A DNA stretch of 64,000 nucleotides, from assembly GCA_032622095.1 (NCBI GenBank), contig CP136062.1:229416578-229480577 (forward strand). Direction: 5' to 3'. Under the pieces are notes generated by a model. It had not been told where the DNA came from. It ran no database searches and was given only the letters and a program-made list of their open reading frames with translations. A program made the translations under genes and the position numbers. Positions within the stretch are counted from its first letter, which is position 1, and the number at the start of each line of letters is the position of its first letter. This stretch comes from Siphonodentalium dalli. Lineage: Eukaryota; Mollusca; Scaphopoda; Gadilida; Siphonodentaliidae. Of the stretch, positions 20,959 to 33,660 are shown piece by piece.

Positions 20959-23945
20959 TCTGTACTTTGAACCACATCATGTCTACAACGGACAATAATC
21001 TGTACTTTGAACCTTACCATGTCTACAACAGACAATAATCTGTACTTTGAACCACATCATGTCTACAACAGATAATAATCTGTACTTTGAACCACATCAT
21101 GTCTACAACAGACAATAATCTGTACTTTGAACCACACCATGTCTACAACAGACAATAATCTGTACTTTGAACTGAATCATGTCTACAACGGACAATAATC
21201 AGTACTTTGAACCACATCATGTCTACAACAGACAATAATCTGTAATTTGAACCACATCATGTCTACAACAGACAATAATCTGTACTTTGAACCACACCAT
21301 GTCTACAACAGACAATAATCTGTACTTTGAACTGAATCATGTCTACAACGGACAATAATCAGTACTTTGAACCACATCATGCTACAATGGACAATAATCT
21401 GTACTTTGAACCACATCATGTCTACAACAGACAATAATCTGTACTTTGAACCACATCATGTCTACAACAGACAATAATCTGTACTTTGAACTGAATCATG
21501 TCTACAACAGACAATAATCTGTACTTTGAACCACATCATGCTACAATGGACAATAATCTGTACTTTGAACCACATCATGTCTACAACAGACAATAATCTG
21601 TACTTTGAACCACATCATGTCTACAATGGACAATAATCTGTACTTTGAACCACATCATGTCTACAACAGACAATAATCTGTACTTTGAACCACATCATGT
21701 CTACAACAGACAATAATCTGTACTTTGAACCTTACCATGTCTACAACAGACAATAATCTGTACTTTGAACCTTACCATGTCTACAACAGACAATAATCTG
21801 TACTTTGAACCACATCATGCTACAATGGACAATAATCTGTACTTTGAACCACATCATGTCTACAACAGACAATAATCTGTACTTTGAACCACATCATGTC
21901 TACAACAGACAATAATCTGTACTTTGAACCACACCATGTCTACAACAGACAATAATCTGTACTTTGAACTGAATCATGTCTACAACGGACAATAATCAGT
22001 ACTTTGAACCACATCATGCTACAATGGACAATAATCTGTACTTTGAACCACATCATGTCTACAACAGACAATAATCTGTACTTTGAACCACATCATGTCT
22101 ACAACAGACAATAATCTGTACTTTGAACCACATCATGCTACAATGGACAATAATCTGTACTTTGAACCACATCATGTCTACAACAGACAATAATCTGTAC
22201 TTTGAACTGAATCATGTCTACAACGGACAATAATCAGTACTTTGAACCACATCATGCTACAATGGACAATAATCTGTACTTTGAACCACATCATGTCTAC
22301 AACAGACAATAATCTGTACTTTGAACCACATCATGTCTACAATGGACAATAATCTGTACTTTGAACCACATCATGTCTACAACAGACAATAATCTGTACT
22401 TTGAACCACACCATGTCTACAACAGACAATAATCTGTACTTTGAACCACATCATGTCTACAATGGACAATAATCTGTACTTTGAACCACATCATGTCTAC
22501 AACAGACAATAATCTGTACTTTGAACCACATCATGTCTACAACAGACAATAATCTGTAATTTGAACCACATCATGTCTACAACAGACAATAATCTGTACT
22601 TTGATCCTTACCATGTCTACAGTGGACAATAATCTGTACTTTGAACCACATCATGTCTACAACAGACAATAATCTGTACTTTGAACCACATCATGTCTAC
22701 AACAGACAATAATCTGTACTTTGAACCACACCATGTCTACAACAGACAATAATCTGTACTTTGAACCACATCATGTCTACAATGGACAATAATCTGTACT
22801 TTGAACCACATCATGTCTACAACAGACAATAATCTGTACTTTGAACCACATCATGTCTACAACAGACAATAATCTGTACTTTGAACCACATCATGTCTAC
22901 AATGGACAATAATCTGTACTTTGAACCACACTATGTCTACAACAGACAATAATCTGTACTTTGAACTGAATCATGTCTACAACAGACAATAATCTGTACT
23001 TTGAACCACATCATGCTACAATGGACAATAATCTGTACTTTGAACCACATCATGTCTACAACAGACAATAATCTGTACTTTGAACCACATCATGCTACAA
23101 TGGACAATAATCTGTACTTTGAACCACATCATGCTACAATGGACAATAATCTGTACTTTGAACCACACCATGTCTACAACAGACAATAATCTGTACTTTG
23201 AACTGAATCATGTCTACAACGGACAATAATCAGTACTTTGAACCACATCATGCTACAATGGACAATAATATGTACTTTGAACCACATCATGTCTACAATG
23301 GACAATAATCTGTACTTTGAACCTTACCATGTCTACAATGGACAATAATCTGTACTTTGAACCACATCATGTCTACAATGGACAATAATCTGTACTTTGA
23401 ACCACATCATGTCTACAACAGACAATAATCTGTACTTTGAACCACATCATGTCTACAACAGACAATAATCTGTACTTTGAACCACATCATGTCTACAACA
23501 GACAATAATCTGTACTTTGAACCACATCATGTCTACAACAGACAATAATCTGTACTTTGAACCACACTATGTCTACAACAGACAATAATCTGTACTTTGA
23601 ACTGAATCATGTCTACAACAGACAATAATCTGTACTTTGAACCACATCATGCTACAATGGACAATAATCTGTACTTTGAACCACATCATGTCTACAACAG
23701 ACAATAATCTGTACTTTGAACCACATCATGTCTACAATGGACAATAATCTGTACTTTGAACCACACCATGTCTACAACAGACAATAATCTGTACTTTGAA
23801 CCACACCATGTCTACAACAGACAATAATCTGTACTTTGAACCACATCATTTCTACAACAGACAATAATCTGTAATTTGAACCACATCATGTTTACAACAG
23901 ACAATAATCTGTAATTTGAACCACATCATGTCTGCAATGGACATG
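20920..23945. repeat. 3-kb, 40-bp minisatellite at the GALC 3' end
   Basis: About 75 units of 'gacaataatctgtactttga' and 'accacatcatgtctacaaca'. Variants include 'gaactgaatcat', 'gaaccttaccat' and a 38-bp form 'catcatgctacaatg'. Runs of the same variant order recur (e.g. around 21121-21380), which points to block duplication. No AATAAA was found within or just after it, so the polyadenylation site is unknown. Confidence 0.95.
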
Positions 23946-24245
23946 GTTTATTTCAGTCTCTTTGAAAATCCGACAAAACTATTTTATTGGACGTATATCT
24001 CTAGAACTCTCTATTAAAATTAGGTTCTGTATTGAAGCGATTCCCTCCATTTCATTGGAGTTTGGTGCAGACTCTGCGAATTCATTTGTTTATGGCATAG
24101 AAGATCACGTCAGAGATCAGAGGTCAATGACGTGTTGACAATTTCCCCATGCATTGTCAAACTCAACTATTATTGGAAAACTGAATACAGGTGATATATC
24201 TATAATTCATTTTATTCATCGTAATATAGGATACATCATCTTTTA

Positions 24246-25032
24246 TCATTATACCCCCCGCATTACCCCCCGCAACGAAGTTAGGGGGGGTATACTGGAG
24301 TCAGCTTGTCCGTCCGTCGTCCGTCCGTGGACACAAATTTGTCCGGAGTTTTTCTCAGTCGTTTTTTGATCAATTTCCGTGAAACTTGGCACAGACATCA
24401 ACCACCATGGGAACCTGTGCACCTGCGATTATGATGTCTGTCGGACATTTGTTTTTGGAGTTATCCCTCCTTTTTCGACTTAGAAAATTTTGCAACATGT
24501 ATACTTTTGTCTGAGCTTTTATTCCTACATTTTTTGGTCAATTTTTTAAAAACGTGGTACAGATATTTAGTACCATTGGAACTTGTGCACCTGCGATTAT
24601 GACATCTGTCCGACATTTTTTGGTGGAGTTATCCCCCTTTTTCAACTTAGAAACTTTTTGTTGCAACATGCATAATTTTGTCCGAGCTTTTATTCCTACA
24701 TTTTTCGGTCAATGTTTTTTAATCTTGGCACTGATATTTATTACCATGGGAACCTGTGCACCTGCAATTATGACGTCTGTCCGACGTTTTTTGTGTGGAG
24801 TTATTCCCCTTTTTCGACTTAGAATTTTTTTTCGCAACATACATAATTTTGTCCAAGCTTTTATTCCTACAATTTTCGGTCAATAGGTTTAAGATTAGGG
24901 TTATGGTTGTACACCTGCAATGGGAACTGTTATTTTATTATTTTAACTAAATGTTTACTGACATGTGAAACATCTTAGTATTTTTTAAAAAGGGGGGTAT
25001 CCGTAGTCCCATTGGGACAGTCACACCTCTAG
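24246..25032 (+). mobile_element. Short Helitron-like element
   Basis: Right end: hairpin 'gtcccattgggac' then 'agtcacacctctag' and T, the layout of a Helitron 3' terminus (hairpin, CTAG, then host T). Left end is taken at 'tcattataccccccgc' after A. Near the left end there is a second hairpin (ccccccgcaacgaagttagg...). The interior holds about three 175-bp repeats around 'gcacctgcgattatgac'. The CCGTCCGTCCG motif is common in lophotrochozoan repeats. The 5' limit is less certain than the 3' limit. Confidence 0.55.
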
Positions 25033-25284
25033 TTTTATCAGTCAATGATATTCATGATTGATTATTCTTTCGCATCTAGTTGTATTTATAACTATTTCTA
25101 AATACTACGATTCTCACAAACATTTACTACGCCAGGAATGCACTCCATATTTGGAAACAGTTTATTACGTCATGTTGGGAATGCTGCGTCATCGTAGAAA
25201 TGAAATATTATGGACTCTTCTAGAGACGTACATCCGATATAGTATTTTCGTCGGCTTTTCAAAGAGACTGGTTTCAATTTGGCA

Positions 25285-25521
25285 ACATCCATTACCCTGC
25301 AGGGAGCCCCACACATATATAGAAGCATATAGAAGAGTGTCGTCTGCTCATGTTTGTCTGGGGCTCTGTATGGGTGAAATTATAAAATTGTTAAAGAATA
25401 CAAGTAAAAATTATTAAAATTGTAAAAAATTGTTAGGCCAATGCATTCTCTTATATATGCGAGGCGACCTATGGTCGACTCGCATATATAAGAGAATGCA
25501 TTGGCACAGGGTAAAAAAATC
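25285..25521 (+). repeat. Dispersed hairpin repeat E (copy 1)
   Basis: Shares its whole length with 56874-57120: 'acatccattaccctgcaggg', 'agccccacacatatatagaa', an AT-rich spacer, the 69-bp hairpin (25437-25505) and 'cacagggtaaaaaaatcc'. Probably another MITE family that uses the same hairpin as families A and B. Ends are not resolved. Confidence 0.6.
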
Positions 25522-25525
25522 CCGA

Positions 25526-25635
25526 CTTACGAGAGCTTTCCGATGAATGGAAACAAGCCATATTTCCGACTAAATCCTGAAAAGTTACCCATAACTCTGC
25601 TGTGGCTAAGAAGTCGATTTCTTAGAGCATTACTG
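25526..25635 (+). mobile_element. TA-target foldback MITE, right half only
   Basis: Matches the right arm of 14895-15107 from 'gagagctttccgatgaatgg' to 'gcattactg' followed by TA. The left arm is absent. It directly follows repeat E. Confidence 0.7.
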
Positions 25636-25754
25636 TATGCCAGCAGCCGTGATGTAACCTGTTGTTGAATTTCCCCACAGAGAACATTCCAGGATCTGAC
25701 TCCAACTTCATTATTTTCTACATTTGTTTATTATTTGTATTATTCATTTTCAGG

Positions 25755-25830
25755 CCTGAATATAAGGTGTCTGTTTAGTAATGCTATCACACACAGCAGG
25801 CTAGCATCACCAAATTCACCCACTGGAGAC
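25755..25830. repeat. Foldback element F (partial copy)
   Basis: 'gtaatgctatcacacacagc', 'aggctagcatcaccaaattc', 'acccactggagacct' is one arm and the loop of the F hairpin family. Confidence 0.5.
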
Positions 25831-25837
25831 CTGAAAA

Positions 25838-26003
25838 TTTTTTGGGATTGGGTGGGATTAGAACCCAGGCCCGTGACTCAAAGTCCGACGTCAGTACCAC
25901 ACGGCCACCAAAGTGACCCGCTGTGTGGTATTGACGTCGGACTTTGAGTCGCAAGACGCGCTCGCCGTCACGGGCCGGGGTTCGAATCCCACCCAATCCC
26001 AAA
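25838..26003. repeat. Inverted pair of tRNA-like SINE heads
   Basis: Right arm (+): 'tgtgtggtattgacgtcgga', 'ctttgagtcgcaag' and a clear B-box-like 'ggttcgaatcc'. Left arm (- strand): 'tggccgtgtggtactgacgt' (A-box-like) and 'ggttctaatcc'. Both arms end 'caccc aatccc'. These resemble Ser/Leu-type tRNA halves, but acceptor stems and a normal anticodon arm are not intact, so I call SINE-derived sequence rather than a tRNA gene. Also, 26045-26070 and 26150-26180 are an outer inverted pair (aaggaataatcttcat). Confidence 0.55.
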
Positions 26004-26915
26004 AAATTTGCACTGTCTCAAAAATTAAATTTGCTTCAAAATATAAGGAATAATCTTCATTCCTGATATAATTACACAGTATAAATAAATTTGTGCCAAT
26101 CACAAATATTTATAAATCGCTTTGTGATCGAAATGTTTGTGATTCGGCCGAAATTATATCAGAAATGAAGATTATTCCTTAAACACCTATAAATACCATA
26201 GAAAACAACTCTATCATTTTTATTGTCCATCGACGTTCTGAAAGAAAAGGGGGACTAGAGAAACGGGCTCTGTACGTCTGTCCGTCCGTCCATCGGTCCT
26301 TCCGTTCGTCCGTCACACTTTTGAGTAATTTCATGGTGTAATCCTCTCCTACAGATTTCATCCCAGAGATCTGAAGCTTCAGAATATTGTTGCCTATATA
26401 TTGAAGATGTGCAACACATATATAGATGACGGGAAAAAAAATATATTTTGACAGAGTTATTAACCCTTTTCGACTTTTTTTTCGACTTTTTATTTCTTTA
26501 ACAAAGTGGCATCGACTTGCCACGTTGTCGGGGGGACACTGTGGTCGGCTGACCTTTTATTATCTATGAATTCATCATCACTATGTATTTTATAAAATAT
26601 CTTGTCTGCATATAGTGGGACTCATTATATAGCTGTATATATATACCTATATGTCAGACATTTTAGAGAGAGGATAATTTTTTATGATGTTTACAATATG
26701 GTTGTTTGATTTACAATAATTCATCATCAATATCTATTTTTATTTATAGTACACTCATTGTAATTATTGATTGTTATTTATAGTACATCCATCATTATCA
26801 TAATCATGCTCAGCGTCGTAAAATCAGAATGTGGTAAAATAGGGAAGAGGGTAACAATATATTTTATAATATATCTAGACTGCATTTAGAGAGACTCACT
26901 ATATAGCTATATGTA

Positions 26916-27128
26916 CAGTAACGTTCTAAATAATCGACTCCTTAACCACAGAAGAATTATGGGTAACTTTTCAGGATTTAGTCGGAAACATGGCGTGTTG
27001 CCATTCATCGGAAAGCTCTCCCGGAGAGCTTTCCGATGAATAGCAACAAGCCATATTTCCGACTAAATCCTGAAAAGTTACCCATAATTCTGCTGTGGTT
27101 AAGGAGTCGATTAATTAGAACATTACTG
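26916..27128. mobile_element. TA-target foldback MITE (copy 2)
   Basis: 213 bp, same length as the copy at 14895. TA on both sides (26914-26915 and 27129-27130). It lies in a second copy of host sequence whose unoccupied version is nearby (26610-26670: 'atagctgtatatatatacct'), so the insertion point and TA duplication can be read directly. Confidence 0.85.
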
Positions 27129-27204
27129 TATACCTATATGTCAGACATTTTAGATGAAAAGATCATTTTCTGGACGAATCGTAGTTATATCCATATATCG
27201 CGGT

Positions 27205-27452
27205 TAATTTCCTATGGAGGGATATCATGTACCTAACCCCTATAACTATGGAGGGATATCATGTACCTAACCCCTATAACTATGGAGGGATATCATGTAC
27301 CTAACCCCTATAACTATGGAGGGATATCATGTACCTAACCCCTATAACTATGGAGGGATATCATGTACCTAACCCCTATAACTATGGAGGGATATCATGT
27401 ACCTAACCCCTATAACTATGGAGGGATATCATGTACCTAACCCCTTAACTAT
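27205..27452. repeat. 34-bp minisatellite
   Basis: Seven near-perfect units of 'tatggagggatatcatgtac' and 'ctaacccctataac'. The unit is related to a part of the adjoining 190-bp satellite (tatggagggctcatgta), so it is probably a local amplification of one segment. Confidence 0.93.
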
Positions 27453-29660
27453 GGAGGGATAGGGGTTAGGTCTCCCCAGGACGGCGCATTTCTACCCGGA
27501 ATTGACATACTGTATACTCATTTTATATAGTAAATACGCTATATTATGGCAGAAATGGGTTAATTATTCTGGACGAATCATAGGTGTATCCATATATCGC
27601 GGTAATATCCTATGGAGGGCTCATGTATCTTGAACAAACTATGGAGGGATAGGGGCTAGGTCTCCCCAGGACGGCGCATTTCTACCCAGAATTGACATAC
27701 TGTATACTCATTTTATATAGTAAATACGCTATATTATGGCAGAAATGGGTTAATTTTTCTGGACGAATCATAGGTGTATCCATATATCGCGGTTAATTTC
27801 CTATAGAGGGTCAATTATCTCGAACATACTATGGAAGAGTAGGCGTTGGGTATCACCAGAACGGTGCCTTTCTACTCGGAATTGACATACTGTATACTCA
27901 TTTTATATAGTAAATACGCTATATTATGGCCGAATTGGGTTAATTGTTCTGGACGAATCATAGGTGTATCCATATATCACAGTTAATTTCCTATAGAGGG
28001 TCAAATATCTCGAACATACTATGGAAGAGTAGGCGTTAGGTATCACCAGGACGGCGCATTTCTACCCGGAATTGACATACTGTATACTCATTTTATATAG
28101 TAAATACGCTATATTATGGCAGAAATGGGTTAATTATTCTGGACGAATCATAGGTGTATCCATATATCGCGGTAATATCCTATGGAGGGCTCATGTATCT
28201 TGAACAAACTATGGAGGGATAGGGGCTAGGTCTCCCCAGGACGGCGCATTTCTACCCAGAATTGACATACTGTATACTCATTTTATATAGTAAATACGCT
28301 ATATTATGGCAGAAATGGGTTAATTATTCTGGACGAATCATAGGTGTATCCATATATCGCGGTAATATCCTATGGAGGGCTCATGTATCTTGAACAAACT
28401 ATGGAGGGATAGGGGCTAGGTCTCCCCAGGACGGCGCATTTCTACCCAGAATTGACATACTGTATACTCATTTTATATAGTAAATACGCTATATTATGGC
28501 AGAAATGGGTTAATTATTCTGGACGAATCATAGGTGTATCCATATATCGCGGTAATATCCTATGGAGGGCTCATGTATCTTGAACAAACTATGGAGGGAT
28601 AGGGGCTAGGTCTCCCCAGGACGGCGCATTTCTACCCAGAATTGACATACTGTATACTCATTTTATATAGTAAATACGCTATATTATGGCAGAAATGGGT
28701 TAATTTTTCTGGACGAATCATAGGTGTATCCATATATCGCGGTTAATTTCCTATAGAGGGTCAATTATCTCGAACATACTATGGAAGAGTAGGCGTTAGG
28801 TATCACCAGAACGGTGCCTTTCTACTCGGAATTGACATACTGTATACTCATTTTATATAGTAAATACGCTATATTATGGCCGAATTGGGTTAATTGTTCT
28901 GGACGAATCATAGGTGTATCCATATATCGCAGTTAATTTCCTATAGAGGGTCAAATATCTCGAACATACTATGGAAGAGTACTAGTAGGCGTTAGGTATC
29001 ACCAGAACGGTGCCTTTCTACTCGGAATTGACATACTGTATACTCATTTTATATAGTAAATACGCTATATTATGGCCGAATTGGGTTAATTGTTCTGGAC
29101 GAATCATAGGTGTATCCATATATCGCAGTTAATTTCCTATAGAGGGTCAAATATCTCGAACATACTATGGAAGAGTAGGCGTTAGGTATCTCCAGAACGG
29201 TGCCTTTCTACTCGGAATTGACATACTGTATACTCATTTTATATAGTAAATACGCTATATTATGGCCGAATTGGGTTAATTGTTCTGGACGATTAATTGT
29301 TCTGGACGAATCATAGGTGTATCCATATATCGCGGTTAATTTCCTATAGAGGGTCAAATATCTTGAACATACTATGGAAGAGTAGGCGTTAGGTATCCCC
29401 AGGATGGTGCATTTCTACCCGGAATTGACATAGTCTATACTCATTTTATATAGTAAATACTCTATATTATGGCAGAAATGGGTTAATTATTCTGTACGAA
29501 TCATAGGTGTATCCATATATCGCGGTTATTTCCTATGGAGGGATCATGTACCTAACCCCTATAACTATTAATTTCCTTTTGAGGGTCAAATATCTCGAAC
29601 ATACTATGGAAGAGTAGGCGTTCGGTATCTCCAGAACGGTGCCTTTCTACTCGGAATTGA
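27453..29660. repeat. 190-bp satellite, about 11 units
   Basis: 'atattatggc' recurs at 27541, 27731, 27921, 28111, 28301, 28491, 28681, 28871, then with slight drift. There are two unit types. Type 1 has 'gacggcgcatttctaccc' and 'tatggagggctcatgta'. Type 2 has 'aacggtgcctttctactc' and 'tatagagggtcaaatatc'. Type 1 dominates the middle and type 2 the right side. Confidence 0.95.
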
Positions 29661-30540
29661 CTTTATCATTCTCATTATCTATGAATTCATCATTACTATC
29701 TATTTTTATATTTTCATCTTTTGATTGTTATTTATAATACATCCATCATTTTCTTTGTTAGTTACAATAAATGCATCAATGCATAATCATCATGTGTTGT
29801 TATTATCCCCCGCCTAATTGAAAATTTGCGGGGGATATAGGAATGGGTTCCGTCCGTCTGTCCGTCCGTGCTTACATCTGATGTTTATGTGGCCAATTTT
29901 AAGAAAAATTGATAGTTGGGTGGCCAATTTCCGTTACATGGCTATCAACCCTAAAAAATTATCTATTTGGCCCTATCAGCATATTTAATCTTGTCACTCA
30001 ATAGTTGGAAACAAAATGTCCATAGATTTAGACATCCATGAACTGTCAATAGGAGGTGTTCGGACAGTTATGGCTAGCTACCCAATCACGGACCTGTCAT
30101 TTTCTCCTATTCCACTTTCCTAGCTATTTGCTGTTTACAAGTTTTTGGGTTTCAATCAGCTACTTCTGCTATAATTCCTACATGTTCTGTCTCCACAATC
30201 AGAAATTGTATCACTTTTAACTTCTTGATAGCCACATAAAAGTTTTTTTCTACTACTTGATAGCCACCTAAATTTTGTAGCCACATAAATATTTTAGTCA
30301 CATAACTTAATATGCACATATCTCCCCAAATGTTGGTATGTCGAGCCGCTCTGAAAATTGACATTTATGGGCTTAAATTTTGGTATGTCTATGCATATGG
30401 GCTTATAATTATTAAGAGCTTAAGCCCATAAGAGGTTAGGAAGTATGCCACAAAATGATCAATGTGGGCTTATCTTCTAAAACAAACTCGCCTTAAAAAA
30501 AACGGATATCCAGAATGTCCATTGCTATGGACACAAGTGT
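29661..30540. other. Non-coding, with one hairpin
   Basis: At 29807-29850 'tcccccgcc' faces 'gcgggggat', followed by 'ccgtccgtctgtccgtcc', resembling the left end of the short Helitron-like element at 24246. From 29885 there is text rich in 'gtggccaattt' and 'agccacataa'. No gene seen. Confidence 0.45.
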
Positions 30541-30900
30541 TTAAAAAAAGTGCTAACATTTAGGGTTTATGACCTCAACAAGTCCAGATACTTGAGAGGT
30601 TAGTCTAAAAATAGAAAAGTCCAACGATTGTGGGGTATCAACTTGTCCATGAGTTTAATGAGGTTCCAATACAAGCATGGATTATAGGGTATTGAATAGC
30701 TCTAGAGTATTACAACACTACCTTCCTGTTGTTTACATGCTAACCAGTTAACTGGTTGAGTGGTAGATTATTTTTGGAAGCTAGAAATAGTGTATTAAAA
30801 TTTGTTACACATTCGATGGACTTTTCTATTTTTAGACTAACCTCTCAAGTGTCTGGACTTGTTGAGCTCATAAACCCTAAATGTTAGCACTTTTTTAAAA
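30541..30900. repeat. Foldback element with ~80-bp arms
   Basis: The left arm (30541-30626: 'agtgctaacatttagggttt', 'caacaagtccagatacttga', 'gaggttagtctaaaaatag') is mirrored by 30816-30900 in complement. The 190-bp centre is unique. Likely a MITE, but the target duplication is unclear because the ends are A/T runs. Confidence 0.7.
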
Positions 30901-30969
30901 ACTCATAAAATTGAACTGACTCAATAAATTAACTAGCTCATAAAAATTTTGCCTCATAAACCTCAAATG

Positions 30970-32860
30970 TTGGTAGAGCCGTCCACCCGTCCGTCCGTCA
31001 ACAATTCTTTAAACATCTTCTCCTCTTGAACCATAAGACCGGATGGGTTCATGTTTTGTTAGGTGACTCACATTCAGATTTGTTCAAACGAGTTCATTTG
31101 GTCAAATAGTTGCGAAACTCTTTCCCTCTATAGTAATTCTTAAAATGACTTCTCAAATACCATCAGGCCAAATGGGCTCATATTTGGTATGAAGGATCCT
31201 TGTGTGACTGGGGTTCAGATTTGTTCAAATGAGGTCACTGGGTCAAATGTGGGCGGGGCCAGGGACATAACTAAAAAAAATTCAGATTGAACTCGTTGCT
31301 CAATTAAAAAAAAATATGGAAAAAAAGAAGAAAATTAGACTGATTAATTTAGATTCAACTCCTTGCTCAATGATTTTGTTTTGGTTTTAAATCACTCTAA
31401 AATGCAGAACATATGTACACAGCACATACAGCTCTCCAAAATATAGGAGACAGAATGTTTACTTAATAACAGCATAGAAGTCAGAAAGGTGATTATCAAG
31501 TCATTATGGCAGCTGTGATTGAAATTAAATCTGCTTGTGACAGCTCTGTGTGGAATATCCCATAATTCTACTGGTAACCAGCATATGCCATGCCTGTGTC
31601 ACAGTTTGAGCTGTTTGTATATAAATGGCCCAGAATGGCTATGATAACTATCAATCCACATTCTTCGGTTTGTTGTATTCATGCAGAATTATGCCAAGTG
31701 TGATTCTGACATTAAAAATAAATACCTGTGTTCTAACACAATTATATATATATGGGAAACTGGATGGAAGAGGGGGGCTTTTTATCTCACCTGAGACCAA
31801 CTCTGGTGGAGCTACAGTCTTCTTCTCAAGAACCATCAGACCTATTCAGCTTAAATTTGGTATGGAGGGTCCTTGGGTGACTGATACATATTTTCAAATG
31901 GGGTCACCGGGTCAACTAAGGGCACAGCCAGGGACATAACTTGTCCATCAATTGTAATTCTTCAAACGTTTTTATCAAGAACCCTCAGACCTATTCAGCT
32001 TATATTTGGTATGCAGAGTCCTTGGATGGAAGGGATTCAATTTTGTTCACCAGGTCAAATAGCGTTAGAGTCAGGGACGCAACTTGTTCCCTCTCTAGTA
32101 TTTCTTAAAACACCTTCTCAAGAACCAACAGGCCTATTCAGCATATATTTGGTATGGATGGTCTTTGGGTGACTATGATTCAGATTTGTTCAAATTGGAT
32201 CACTGGGTCAAATAGGGGCAGAGCCAGGGACATAACTCTTTACCTCAATCATTATTCTTAAAACATCTTCTCAAGAATGCACATAGCCTCAAATCGATTA
32301 AAATTTAGAAAATTATTGAATATGTAGCTTCTTAATACCCCAAGGACTACTGAATCAACTGTACGGAATCACCATATGCACTTAATTTTGTTTTGCTTTT
32401 TGTTTTGTTAATCACGTGAATCTTTTTTGTAATTTATATTTTGTTGAGTCGGACTTATGTAGGTCTTCGGACCTGTTGTCTGGCTCATTGCATATTTTAT
32501 TTGCAATAAACCTATTTATACAACAAAAATTTAGCATATTTAGCTTATATTTTGTATGGAGGGTCCTTAGTTGACTGGGATTCAGATTTGTTCAAATAGG
32601 GTCACCAGGTCAAATAGGGGTTAGACCAGGGACATAACTATTCCCCCATGGTAATTCTTAAAACGTCTTCTACTCAAGAGTCATTGGGCCTATTTAGCCT
32701 ATATAGAGTATGGATGGTCCTCAGGTGACTGGGTTACATTTTAAAAATAGGTTAGATTGGCGTTTGATGCATAGGGTCCATGGAGAGTTTGGATTCAAAT
32801 ATGTTTGAATGGGGTCAGCCATTAAAAAAAGGGGGAATGTCAGGTTGGAACTTTGCAACA
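30970..32860 (+). repeat. Diverged tandem units of a dispersed repeat (~150-175 bp)
   Basis: Repeating phrases: 'cttctcaagaaccatcag', 'cctattcagcttatatttgg', 'tatggagggtccttgggtga', 'tcagatttgttcaaa', 'gggtcaccgggtcaaat', 'cagggacataact'. It begins with 'ccgtccacccgtccgtccgt'. About eight units, interrupted by a LINE fragment at 32277-32526. A 104-residue open frame at 31625 lies inside and is not a gene. Confidence 0.75.
32277..32526 (+). mobile_element. 5'-truncated LINE copy (3' UTR only)
   Basis: About 250 bp, matching in complement the 3' end of the LINE at 44906-45160: 'atgcacatagcctcaaatcg', 'ttgagtcggacttatgtagg', 'tcttcggacctgttgtctgg' and the terminal 'caataaacctatttataca'. It interrupts one unit of the surrounding dispersed repeat. 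AATAAA at the end is the likely polyadenylation signal of the LINE. Confidence 0.85.
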
Positions 32861-32989
32861 GCTGGGAAAGCTTGAGATATCAGTTGTAAAATTTCAACAT
32901 GTGCAAAGGATTTTTTACGAACTTGGGAGTGTGCTTGCTTAAGTTATGATACGACAGACTGGCTATGTACTATATGGATGGGATGGGAG

Positions 32990-33660
32990 GTATCAGGGGC
33001 GTGCAGTTGAACATTTCAATGTGGACACCCCACTGCTTAACGGGGACCCTCCAGCTATTTTTTCTTGTTTAGAACTACTTGTTTTTATGTGATTTTGACA
33101 AGTACTAACTCTTATGGTCTTCAAGAGTCCCAGTCTTTACAGCCTGGTGAGCTACCCACAGTCATTGACTGTCTTGTTTAGACTAACAGTCAATATTTTG
33201 CTACTTCCTGTTAAACTGTTGGACCGAAATTCGAAATGACCACAAATTTTAACTTTATGGTGGGGGGTGGGGTCGGGTAGGCCATACATTTTAACTTTAT
33301 GGGGGATGTCAGTTTGGCCACAAATTTTAACTTTATGGGGGATATTAGGTTGGAAATTTCCAAAAGTTGGAGAGCTTGATGTACCAGTTGCAACATTACA
33401 AACTTAGAGGGATGTGTAAAAGTAATTTTGTGAACTCAGGAATGTGGTCTGGTTGTCTTGTTTAAAAAGAGTTGGGGTTGAAGATTTGTCAGTGGTGTGT
33501 AATTTCAAGGTGAAGGCCTCTGCTTAACGAAGATCCTCCAGCTATGTCCCTGTTTCGATCTACTTGTCTTAAGTCATTTTGAGTACCGACTGTTGTAGTC
33601 TTCAGAGTCTCAGTCTTTGCAGTCAGGTGGGCGACTCCACAGTCATTGACTGTCTTGTAT
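32990..33660. repeat. Two diverged copies of a ~480-bp segment
   Basis: 33000-33180 and 33490-33660 share 'ctgcttaacg', 'gatcctccagctat', 'gatctacttgt' and 'cagtcattgactgtcttgt'. Between them is a short triplicate of 'aattttaactttatgggg'. No coding content. Confidence 0.6.

Noticed and set aside
25838-26003. Functional tRNA gene
   Set aside because: B-box-like text is present, but acceptor stem pairing and a normal anticodon arm could not be drawn, and the segment is an inverted pair typical of SINE remnants.
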